Below are positions 17,129-23,716 of a stretch of 64,000 bases of DNA, in pieces. The DNA lies in assembly GCF_020179405.1 (NCBI RefSeq), contig NZ_JAICBZ010000003.1:102925-166924 (forward strand). The letters run 5' to 3'. The position numbers and the translations under genes are program-made. The notes under the pieces were generated by a model, which saw only the letters and a program-made list of their open reading frames with translations, ran no database searches and was not told the DNA's origin. The DNA is from Xinfangfangia pollutisoli. GTDB taxonomy: Bacteria; Pseudomonadota; Alphaproteobacteria; Rhodobacterales; Rhodobacteraceae. Each line of letters opens with the position of its first letter. The first letter of the stretch is position 1.

Positions 17129-19084
17129 GTGGCAGAGGCAGGTGCGGCGGCAGCGACGGGCGGGGCAACGGCGCCGGGCGAAGATCCGGGCATTGCCCGC
17201 AGCGTCACGCTGAAGACCCTGGCCGCGGCCACGGTCATCACCGCCGTTCTGCATCTGGGGCAGGAGATCTTTCTGCCGCTGGCCTGCGCGGTGCTGATCA
17301 CCTTCGCGCTGGCGCCCACCGTGGCCTTCCTGCGCCGCCGCGGCGTGCCGCGCATCCTGTCGGTTCTGGCGGTGGTGACGCTGGCCTTCGCGCTGATCGG
17401 CGTCTTCCTTCTGATCACCGTCAGCCAGATCGGCACGCTGGCGCAGCAATTGCCCAGTTTCCAGTCCAACATCGTGGCCAAGCTGGACGCGCTGCAGCAA
17501 GAGAATTCCGGCAACCGCCTGGTCGCGCAATTGACCCGCATGGCGACCACGATCAACAGCGAAATCGGCTCGGGTCTGGGCACCGGCGATGCGGCGGGGG
17601 CCGAGGGCCTGCCGGTGCAGGTCGAACTGATCGAGCCGCGCAATGCCTTTCAGATGCTGAGCGATCTGGTCATGCCGCTGGTCCGGCCGATCGGAACGGC
17701 GGGGCTGGTGGTCGTGGTGGTGATCTTCATGCTGCTGGAGCGCGAGGATCTGCGCGACCGCTTTCTGCGCCTGGTCGGGTCAAGCGACATCCACCGCACG
17801 ACGCAGGTGCTGGAAGATGCCGGCAGCCGGGTTGCGCATTACCTGCTGACCCAGCTTCTGGTGAACACGATCTATGCCGTCCCGATCGGCATCGGCCTGT
17901 GGCTGATCGGCGTGCCCAATGCCGCCCTTTGGGCGATGCTGACGCTGGTGCTGCGCTTCGTGCCCTATATCGGCTCGGCGCTGGCGGCGGCCTTCCCGCT
18001 GTTCCTGGCCTTCGCCGTGTCGCCCGACTGGTCGGCGGTGCTGTGGACGGCGGCGCTGTTCCTGGTGGTCGAACTGGTGACCTCGAACCTGATCGAACCC
18101 TGGCTTTACGGCACCCGCACCGGGCTGAGCCCGCTGTCGATCATCGTCGCCGCGATCTTCTGGACCTGGATCTGGGGGCCCCTGGGGCTGGTTCTATCGA
18201 CGCCGCTGACGGTGTGTCTGGTGGTGCTGGGCCGGCACATCCCGCAATTCGCGCTGTTCGACATCCTGTTCGGCGACCGGCCGGTGCTGGCCGATCACAC
18301 CCGGCTGTATCAGCGGCTTCTGGTCGGCGATCTGGCCGAAAGCAGCGCCCGCGCCGGGACCGAGCTGGAGACGGTCTATGTCTCGGATTACCACCGCGAC
18401 GTGACGCTGCCGGCGCTGCTGCTGGCGCAGTTCGATCTGGCGCGCGGGGCGCTGAAGCCCGGGCAGGACCGGGCATTGGCACAGGCGGCGCAAGAGTTTC
18501 TGGTCTCGCTGGAACCCGCCGTCGCCGAAGAACTGTCGGAAGCCGCGGCCGAAGGCGAAGCGGCCGGGGACGGGGCAGGGCGCCGTCTGCTGGTGATCGG
18601 CGGGCGCTCGGCGCTGGATGATGCGGGCGCGGCCGTCGTGGCCCAGGCGGCCCGCACCGAAGGCGCCGAGGCCGAGGCGCTGTCGCATCAGGACCTGACG
18701 CCGGCGCGGTTTGCCGCCGTCACCGGCACGGCTGCCGATTGCGCCCTGCTGACCTTCCTTGATCCCGAACCCGCCCGCGGCGCGGTGCTGCAGCTGCGCC
18801 GGATCAAGCGCGCGGCGCCGGGGCTTCGGGTCGGCGTGCTGCTTTGCCCCGCACCCGACAGTCTGGAAGGGGGCGCGCCGCTGCGGCCAAGCGCTGAAAC
18901 GCAAGAAGCGATCCTGGCCACGGGCGCGGATTTCTGCGCCCTCTCGCTGGACGAAGCCCTGGCCGAGGCCTTCCGCAGCGCCGAACCGCGTCCGCTGCCG
19001 GCCGCCCCGCGCAAGCCGCAGCGGCGGCGCATTCTGGCGCCACCCGGCCCCATCCCGGCCCCGGCGGCGCTGACCAGCGCCTAA
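17129..19084 (+). CDS. AI-2E family transporter with C-terminal extension
   Basis: This inner-membrane protein has about 651 residues. The first 350 or so form an AI-2E/PerM-type transporter: early spans (TVITAVLHLGQEIFLPLACAVLITFAL), a soluble loop, then spans through LIEPWLYGTRTGLSPLSIIVAAIFWTWIWGP in short segments. About 290 further residues form a cytoplasmic extension including an alpha/beta region (RRLLVIGGRSALDDAG) and a basic proline-rich tail. The core family has about 350 residues, so the extension is unusual. GTG 17129 is preferred because GGGGG lies 8 bases before it and the promoter at 17074-17099 excludes the earlier TTG. The substrate is unknown; a stress role is inferred from the promoter. 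Confidence 0.85.
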   Translation: MAEAGAAAATGGATAPGEDPGIARSVTLKTLAAATVITAVLHLGQEIFLPLACAVLITFALAPTVAFLRRRGVPRILSVLAVVTLAFALIGVFLLITVSQIGTLAQQLPSFQSNIVAKLDALQQENSGNRLVAQLTRMATTINSEIGSGLGTGDAAGAEGLPVQVELIEPRNAFQMLSDLVMPLVRPIGTAGLVVVVVIFMLLEREDLRDRFLRLVGSSDIHRTTQVLEDAGSRVAHYLLTQLLVNTIYAVPIGIGLWLIGVPNAALWAMLTLVLRFVPYIGSALAAAFPLFLAFAVSPDWSAVLWTAALFLVVELVTSNLIEPWLYGTRTGLSPLSIIVAAIFWTWIWGPLGLVLSTPLTVCLVVLGRHIPQFALFDILFGDRPVLADHTRLYQRLLVGDLAESSARAGTELETVYVSDYHRDVTLPALLLAQFDLARGALKPGQDRALAQAAQEFLVSLEPAVAEELSEAAAEGEAAGDGAGRRLLVIGGRSALDDAGAAVVAQAARTEGAEAEALSHQDLTPARFAAVTGTAADCALLTFLDPEPARGAVLQLRRIKRAAPGLRVGVLLCPAPDSLEGGAPLRPSAETQEAILATGADFCALSLDEALAEAFRSAEPRPLPAAPRKPQRRRILAPPGPIPAPAALTSA

Positions 19085-19092
19085 ACCAGCGT

Positions 19093-20184
19093 CTAAAGCG
19101 GAAATTCCAGCCGCGACCGCACGCCCCCGGCGGGGCCGTTTTCCATCACCAGCTCTCCGCCCAGCTGCTGGGCGAATTGCCGCGCGATCGACAGGCCCAG
19201 GCTGGGCGAGCGCTGCAGGTCGAACCCTTCGTCCAGCCCCTTGCCGTTATCGGTGACGACAAGCTGCGCCCATCTTGCGCCGTCGCGATCCTGCGCGGTC
19301 AGCGACAGGGTGATCTTCGGCATGCCGCCGTCCGGCGCGCCATGTTCCACCGCATTCATCAACAGCTCGCTGGTGATCAACCCCAGCGGCACGGCCTGAT
19401 CGGGGCTTAGCCGCAGCGGATCGACATGGGTCAGCACATCGGGGCGGCGTTCCATATGGCTGGCTTCCAGCGTGTCGGTCGCCAGGTTCTTCAGGAAGAC
19501 CGGCGCCTCGACATCCTGCAGATCGGGCGAATGCAGGCTGCGCTGCAGGCGCGACACGGTCTGGATGCGCTGGGTCGCCTCGTTCAGGGCCTTCTTCACC
19601 TCGGGGTCGGTGCTGCGCCCCGACTGCATGCGCAACAGCGCGGCCACGGTCGCCAGGTTGTTCGACACCCGGTGCTGCAGTTCCGAGAACATCAGCTCGC
19701 GCGATCGCGCCACTTCGGCCTGGCGCTGCTTGGTCGCATCCAGCACCCTCAGCGCTGCCACGGTGGCGGTGAAGAAGAAGATCTCGACCCCGGTGATCGC
19801 GAAATAGAAGCCCATCGCCAGCATCGTGCCGGGCGCGAAGGAAAAGCCGGTGCCGGGGGGCACGAAAAAGCGCCAGGCGATCAGCCCGCAGACCAGCGCC
19901 ACCACGATCCCCGCCCGCGCCCCGGCAAGGACCAGCGTCAGCAGAACCGCGGGGAAGAAGGTCAGGAACGGAAAGCCCAGCGGCAGAACATGGTCCAGCC
20001 CAAAGCGCAGCAGGCTGGAGCCGGCGACCATGACCAGGATCACCAGGCCGGAATACAGCTGCGAATGGCGGCGCAGCAGCAGCCGTCCGAACCGGCCGAA
20101 CAAGGTTGCGCTCTCGGGGGCCTGCTCGGCCGTCGGGGGCCGTACCGCAACCGGGGTCACGATTTCCTGCAGGATGGATCGCAT
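19093..20184 (-). CDS. HRXXN-type sensor histidine kinase (HisKA_2)
   Basis: This 363-residue membrane kinase has four hydrophobic segments between residues 45 and 145 (DUF4118-like sensor), a short linker, then a HisKA_2 dimerisation helix with phospho-acceptor H171 in ELQHRVSNNLATV, fitting the HRXXN signature. The ATPase domain is intact: N-box ITSELLMNAVEHG, G1 VTDNGKGLDEG and G2 region SLGLSIARQF. HRXXN kinases are typical inputs to PhyR in alphaproteobacteria. Its position between EcfG-promoter genes suggests it signals to PhyR, but no cognate regulator is adjacent. I found no EcfG-type promoter for it. Confidence 0.92.
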   Translation of the reverse strand: MRSILQEIVTPVAVRPPTAEQAPESATLFGRFGRLLLRRHSQLYSGLVILVMVAGSSLLRFGLDHVLPLGFPFLTFFPAVLLTLVLAGARAGIVVALVCGLIAWRFFVPPGTGFSFAPGTMLAMGFYFAITGVEIFFFTATVAALRVLDATKQRQAEVARSRELMFSELQHRVSNNLATVAALLRMQSGRSTDPEVKKALNEATQRIQTVSRLQRSLHSPDLQDVEAPVFLKNLATDTLEASHMERRPDVLTHVDPLRLSPDQAVPLGLITSELLMNAVEHGAPDGGMPKITLSLTAQDRDGARWAQLVVTDNGKGLDEGFDLQRSPSLGLSIARQFAQQLGGELVMENGPAGGVRSRLEFPL

Positions 20185-20326
20185 TCCGTTCCGCCTCTCC
20201 TAGGGCAATGGACCGGCCGAAGGGGCCGAATCAGCGCAGGCCAGCATATGGGTTTGCAGGCTGCAGGATAGGGGCGATCTGGGCCGCAGCGGGCAGGCCC
20301 TGAACCGCCCGGAACAAGCGCCGGGG

Positions 20327-20351
20327 GGAACCCCTGGCCTCTTCGTGCGTT
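20327..20351 (+). promoter_or_regulatory. EcfG-type promoter of the 188-residue unknown gene
   Basis: GGAAC (20327-20331), 16 bases, CGTT (20348-20351); exact consensus. It lies 24 bases before the ATG at 20375, leaving room for AAAGGGGGG as ribosome binding site. Confidence 0.72.
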
Positions 20352-20374
20352 GGTAGCGCAAAAGGGGGGCTGCC

Positions 20375-20941
20375 ATGACTGTTACCATGATGGACCGGCC
20401 GCTGGCCGAAGGCAAGGGCGCGCTGGCGCAGGCCATGGCGCACCCTGCGCCGCGGGTTCTGGTGACCACCGCGGCCCTTTCTTTGCCCGAAGTGGCGCTG
20501 CTGCATGATGCCGGCGCCCGGCTGATCCTGGCCGGTGATGATCCGCTGGCCTTCGCCCTGGCCGATCTGGTTCTGCCCGGCGCGCTGCAGCTGCGCCTGA
20601 ATCTGCGCCAAAGCGCCGAGATCGCAACGCTGCGCAACCGCGTGCAGGCTGAAGGTCCGCTGGACCGCCTGATCCTGGCGCCGCCGTCCAGCGACCCGGT
20701 CGAAACCCTGGCGCTGATGCGGCTGGTTCTGGCCTTCCTGCCCGGAATGCGCACCAGCGGCACCCGCCGCGCGCCGGGGCAGATCGCCCTTCTGCCGCAG
20801 GACGGCGCGGCCGAAGCCACGCTTTGCGCCTTTGTCGCGGGGCTACGGCCGGGCCTTGCCGCGGCGGGCGGGCCGGTCCTGACCGTGCAGCCCGCCGGCA
20901 CCGCCGCGCCGTCCCGGCGCCTGGCCACGCATCTGGTCTGA
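20375..20941 (+). CDS. Hypothetical protein, putative stress regulon member
   Basis: I do not recognise a family for this 188-residue protein. The pattern of alternating hydrophobic strands and helices (RVLVTTAALSLPEVALLHDAG, then RLILAGDD and QLRLNLRQSAEIATLRNRV) suggests a small Rossmann-like or receiver-like alpha/beta fold. No catalytic motif, signal peptide or membrane segment is evident. A strong AAAGGGGGG precedes the ATG at 20375. The exact EcfG-type promoter 24 bases upstream indicates induction by general stress. Confidence 0.75.
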   Translation: MTVTMMDRPLAEGKGALAQAMAHPAPRVLVTTAALSLPEVALLHDAGARLILAGDDPLAFALADLVLPGALQLRLNLRQSAEIATLRNRVQAEGPLDRLILAPPSSDPVETLALMRLVLAFLPGMRTSGTRRAPGQIALLPQDGAAEATLCAFVAGLRPGLAAAGGPVLTVQPAGTAAPSRRLATHLV

Positions 20942-21070
20942 CCCGCAGGGCCACCTTCGCCCTTCGCTTCCCCCCGCACCCAGCCGGCCCGCCCCTTCAG
21001 GCGGTCCGGCTTTTCGCTGGCCGCCCAAGGGCGGAGTTTCTGCGTCTGCGGCACCATCCGCACGGGCATG

Positions 21071-21103
21071 AAAAAAGGCCGCGGGGCGCAATGCCCGCGG
21101 CCT
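21071..21103 (-). terminator. Rho-independent terminator of the DUF1328 gene
   Basis: Read on the minus strand, GGCCGCGGG pairs with CCCGCGGCC around a short loop and is followed by a run of six T. It lies about 40 bases beyond the stop of the DUF1328 gene. The stretch 20942-21070 holds nothing else I can assign. Confidence 0.8.
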
Positions 21104-21140
21104 CAAGTCGGCTCCTAGGGACAGGGAGCAGGGACAGGGA

Positions 21141-21314
21141 TCAGAGCGGCGGCTTGCCGCGGACAGCGCGGGCGATCAGCGAGATCACGAACAGCGCCAG
21201 GAAGATGAAGAACAGGATCTGCGCGATGCCGGCCGACGTGCCGGCGATGCCGCCGAAACCAAGAGCCGCAGCGATCAGCGCGATGACCAGAAAGGTAAGG
21301 GCCCAACCGAGCAT
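21141..21314 (-). CDS. DUF1328 small membrane protein (YtjA family)
   Basis: This 57-residue protein starts [22 protein letters not shown], then has a second hydrophobic segment ([18 protein letters not shown]) and the basic tail [10 protein letters not shown]. The pattern of two spans separated by [11 protein letters not shown] is characteristic of DUF1328. AAAGGAGAA lies 5 to 6 bases before the ATG. It has its own EcfG-type promoter at 21402-21426 and its own terminator, so it is a single-gene unit of the general stress regulon. The biochemical role is not known; location in the inner membrane is predicted. Confidence 0.9.
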   Translation of the reverse strand: MLGWALTFLVIALIAAALGFGGIAGTSAGIAQILFFIFLALFVISLIARAVRGKPPL

Positions 21315-21401
21315 GGTATTCTCCTTTGAAATCAGGCACCTGGGGAAGGTGCGCCTGAAGGTTGCAACGGGCGCCGCAGCGCCGGGTCGTTCTGCAGGGA
21401 C

Positions 21402-21426
21402 AACGCCGTGCCCCGCCGCCGGTTCC
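21402..21426 (-). promoter_or_regulatory. EcfG-type promoter of the DUF1328 gene
   Basis: On the minus strand GGAAC (21426-21422), 16 bases, CGTT (21405-21402). The start codon is 88 bases downstream, giving a leader of about 80 bases. The divergent gap 21315-21663 holds this promoter and the one at 21559-21583 and no gene I can support. Confidence 0.75.
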
Positions 21427-21558
21427 CTGGATCGACAGGCTTCCCGATCGGCCGGTAAAAAAATTGTCCCGGGGCGTCTCGCTCATCGCCGCGCGCGCGG
21501 CCCTTGAAGCATCTGCGCGCGCCTGCCCGATCAGATGCCCGATCAGATGCATCGCGCT

Positions 21559-21583
21559 GGAACTTTCGTCGCAGTTCGGCGTT
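21559..21583 (+). promoter_or_regulatory. EcfG-type promoter of the stress envelope operon
   Basis: GGAAC (21559-21563), 16 bases, CGTT (21580-21583), 81 bases before the ATG at 21664. It should drive the 174-residue protein, the holin-X-like protein and the DUF3618 protein, whose reading frames overlap. Confidence 0.75.
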
Positions 21584-21663
21584 GACCTGGCAGAACCGGA
21601 ACGGGCCCCGGTGCCATCGCACAAGGCCCGCATCCCGACCGCCTCATTCACAGGAGAGTTCCG

Positions 21664-22188
21664 ATGAACACGCCCACCACGCTGAAGAGCAAGGCCGATG
21701 CCACCATGGATGCCGCGCGCGACACGGCAGACAAGGCGCGTGACACGGTCGAGACCGCCGCCGATCTGGCGACGGACCGCGCCGAAAGCTCGATCGAACA
21801 GGCCGGCACCAAGCTGCGCCAGTTCGGCTCGGAAGCGGCCCAACGCGTTTCGGAAACCACCGGCGCCCTGCGCGATGCCGCGGCAAGCCGCATCGACGGC
21901 GCCCGCGGCGCTTTGGCCGATGCCGGTGACCGTCTGGCCGGGTCGCTGCGCGAAGCGGCTGACCGTTCGGCCGACCAGCCCTCGCTGCAATCGCGCACGC
22001 TGGCGGCGATGTCCGATGGCGCCGCGACGGTTGCAGACACGCTGCGCGACCGCAGCTTTGTCGAGATGGCCGGCGACGTGAAGGCGCTTGCCCGCCGCCA
22101 CCCCGCCGCCTTCGCGACCGGCGCCGCCGTTCTGGGCTTCATGGTGGCACGGATGGTGCGCGCCAACCGTCGTGGCGCGGAATCGTGA
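21664..22188 (+). CDS. Helical stress protein, apolipoprotein/LEA-like
   Basis: This 174-residue protein is almost entirely amphipathic helix with alanine-rich heptad-like repeats (MDAARDTADKARDTVETAADLATDRAE in overlapping units), then one membrane-like segment near the C-terminus (HPAAFATGAAVLGFMVARMV) and a basic tail. It resembles the late-embryogenesis-abundant or apolipoprotein-like helical proteins of alphaproteobacterial stress regulons; no specific family is claimed. AGGAGAG precedes the ATG. It begins the EcfG-promoted operon and overlaps the next gene by GTGA. A role in membrane anchoring or protection during stress is inferred. Confidence 0.85.
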   Translation: MNTPTTLKSKADATMDAARDTADKARDTVETAADLATDRAESSIEQAGTKLRQFGSEAAQRVSETTGALRDAAASRIDGARGALADAGDRLAGSLREAADRSADQPSLQSRTLAAMSDGAATVADTLRDRSFVEMAGDVKALARRHPAAFATGAAVLGFMVARMVRANRRGAES

Positions 22189-22652
22189 CGGCAGACCCGC
22201 ATCTGCCGCCGCGGGAGCCGTCGATCATGGGCCTTCTGGCCGAGGTGATCGGCGGCTTCACCCGCCTGACCCGGGGAGAGCTTGCTCTTGCCCGGGCCGA
22301 GGCGCGCGAGGGGCTGCAGCACAGCCTGCGCGCCGCGATCAGGATCGCGGTCGCGGCGGTGCTGGGGCTGGTTGCGCTGCATGTTCTGGCCGGAGCCGCG
22401 GTGGCGGCGCTGGTCGCCCTGGGTCTGGGGCCGGTCTGGTCGGCCCTGGCGGTGGGGCTGGCCCTGCTGTTGCTGGCGGTCATCTTCCTGCAGACCGGGC
22501 TGGGCCTCTGGCGCCGGCAGGGGATCCTGCACTGGCCGCGCCGTCGGGCCCAGGCGCTACGCCAGGATCTGGCCGCGGTTGCCGAAGGATTGGGAGCCCG
22601 CGATTTCGCGACGGAAGGACTGCGACATGACCCATCACAACGGCCGCATTGA
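22185..22652 (+). CDS. Holin-X-like (phage holin family) membrane protein
   Basis: This 155-residue protein matches the putative actinobacterial holin-X/phage holin family. After a short cytoplasmic part with TRLTRGELALARAEAREG it has two adjacent membrane segments (about residues 50-75 and 80-105), then a basic tail. Despite the family name there is no phage context; the gene sits in a stress operon. GTG 22185 overlaps the stop of the preceding gene, indicating coupled translation. Its end overlaps the DUF3618 gene by 26 bases. Confidence 0.82.
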   Translation: MTADPHLPPREPSIMGLLAEVIGGFTRLTRGELALARAEAREGLQHSLRAAIRIAVAAVLGLVALHVLAGAAVAALVALGLGPVWSALAVGLALLLLAVIFLQTGLGLWRRQGILHWPRRRAQALRQDLAAVAEGLGARDFATEGLRHDPSQRPH

Positions 22653-23223
22653 CCCGGCCCCGCCTCTGGCCGCCCGCCCGGTCGAAGACCTGGCCGACCG
22701 CCCGTCTGACGAGATCGCGGCCCGGGTTGCCCATGACCGGGCGCATCTGGCCGCCAGCATGACGGCGCTGCGCGCCCGGCTGCGGCCTTCGGCCCTGGCC
22801 GAAAGCGCCGGGCGGGCCGTGCTTGAAAAGATCGGAGTGCCTGCAACCGAGCGGCCCCGCCCCTCGGTTCATGCCGCGATGGGCGTCGTGCCCCCCGCCG
22901 CCCCGGCCGAGCCGCTTGAGCTGCCGGGAGCCGAGATCGTGCGCCGGCATCCGCTGCTGGCGGGTGCGGCGCTGCTGGCCGCCGGGGCTGCCCTGGCCAA
23001 GGTGCTGCCGCAGGGTGAAACCGAACGCGGCTTCGTGCGCGACACCGGCGCCGTTGCCGGCAGCCGCCTGCGCCAGGTGGTGATCGACGAAACCATGATC
23101 CTGGCCGAAACCGCCCTGGCCGCGGTAGCCACCGGCATCGCCACGGGCCTGGCCGCCGCCGCGGCGGAAACCGACGCCCAATCCGCAGCGCCCGGTGCCC
23201 CGCCCGCTCCGCCCTACGCCTGA
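22627..23223 (+). CDS. DUF3618-containing protein
   Basis: This 198-residue protein has the DUF3618 region near residues 28-70 (SDEIAARVAHDRAHLAASMTAL in overlapping pieces, then RLRPSALAESAG). A membrane-like segment RHPLLAGAALLAAGAALAKVL follows at about residues 116-136, and the C-terminus is alanine-rich and possibly membrane-associated. DUF3618 proteins commonly accompany holin-X-like proteins, as here. ATG 22627 is preceded by GGAAGGAC. Third gene of the EcfG-promoted operon; function unknown. Confidence 0.85.
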   Translation: MTHHNGRIDPAPPLAARPVEDLADRPSDEIAARVAHDRAHLAASMTALRARLRPSALAESAGRAVLEKIGVPATERPRPSVHAAMGVVPPAAPAEPLELPGAEIVRRHPLLAGAALLAAGAALAKVLPQGETERGFVRDTGAVAGSRLRQVVIDETMILAETALAAVATGIATGLAAAAAETDAQSAAPGAPPAPPYA

Positions 23224-23350
23224 GCCCGCTTCCCCTGCCCTCCTGCCCCCGGCGGCGACCGATCCCCTCGGTCGCCGCCGGTTTCCATTCGGACATCCCC
23301 TGCTGCGCCAAGGCCTTGCGCGCAACGATCGCCTTTCCGCCCAACGAAAA

Positions 23351-23374
23351 GGCCCGCACCTTGCGGTGCGGGCC
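23351..23374. terminator. Bidirectional terminator hairpin
   Basis: GGCCCGCACC and GGTGCGGGCC form a 10-bp stem with a 4-base loop, flanked on the left by AAAA, which reads as a T-run for the minus-strand CsbD gene. A second stem (CCGAAGC/GCTTCGG, 23384-23400) lies between it and CsbD. Together they separate the convergent DUF3618 and CsbD genes. Confidence 0.75.
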
Positions 23375-23421
23375 CTTGCCTTGCCGAAGCGGCGCTTCGG
23401 CGCGGGCAGATGTCAGACGGA

Positions 23422-23619
23422 TCAGAGCCGTTTCAGCCAGTCATCGACCTTGCGTTCGGCATCGGCCTTTTCGTCACCGTACTTCTTCTGGATCAGGCCG
23501 ATCATCTGATCGCGCTTGCCGGCGACACGATCCCATTCGTCATCGGTGATGTCGCCCCAGGTTTCCCGGGCCTTGCCCTTCAGCTGCGTCCACCGGCCTT
23601 CGATCTGGTCCCAGTTCAT
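23422..23619 (-). CDS. CsbD family stress protein
   Basis: This 65-residue protein is a full-length CsbD family member: MNWDQIEGRWTQLKGKARE followed by WGDITDDEWDRVAGKRDQ and a helical C-terminus. CsbD proteins are small, soluble, abundant general-stress proteins of unknown mechanism. AAAGGAGAAG lies before the ATG. A near-consensus EcfG-type promoter lies 42 bases upstream, which fits the regulon around it. Confidence 0.95.
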   Translation of the reverse strand: MNWDQIEGRWTQLKGKARETWGDITDDEWDRVAGKRDQMIGLIQKKYGDEKADAERKVDDWLKRL

Positions 23620-23660
23620 CGCGCTTCTCCTTTGCAGGTTCAGGTTTCTGTCGCTGAACC

Positions 23661-23685
23661 AACCCGCAGAAGCGCCTGAGGTTCC
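23661..23685 (-). promoter_or_regulatory. EcfG-like promoter of the CsbD gene
   Basis: On the minus strand GGAAC (23685-23681), 16 bases, GGTT (23664-23661). The -10 differs from CGTT at its first base. Spacing and position relative to the start codon match the other elements. Confidence 0.55.
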
Positions 23686-23716
23686 GAAGAAATTCCCCGC
23701 GCAGGCGATCAGGCGC

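Noticed and set aside
21598..21625. GGAAC near 21598 before the 174-residue gene
   Set aside because: No CGTT follows at 16 or 17 bases; the exact element at 21559-21583 is sufficient.
22185..22652. Holin-like gene as evidence for a prophage
   Set aside because: No other phage gene is nearby and the gene lies in an EcfG-promoted operon with DUF3618.
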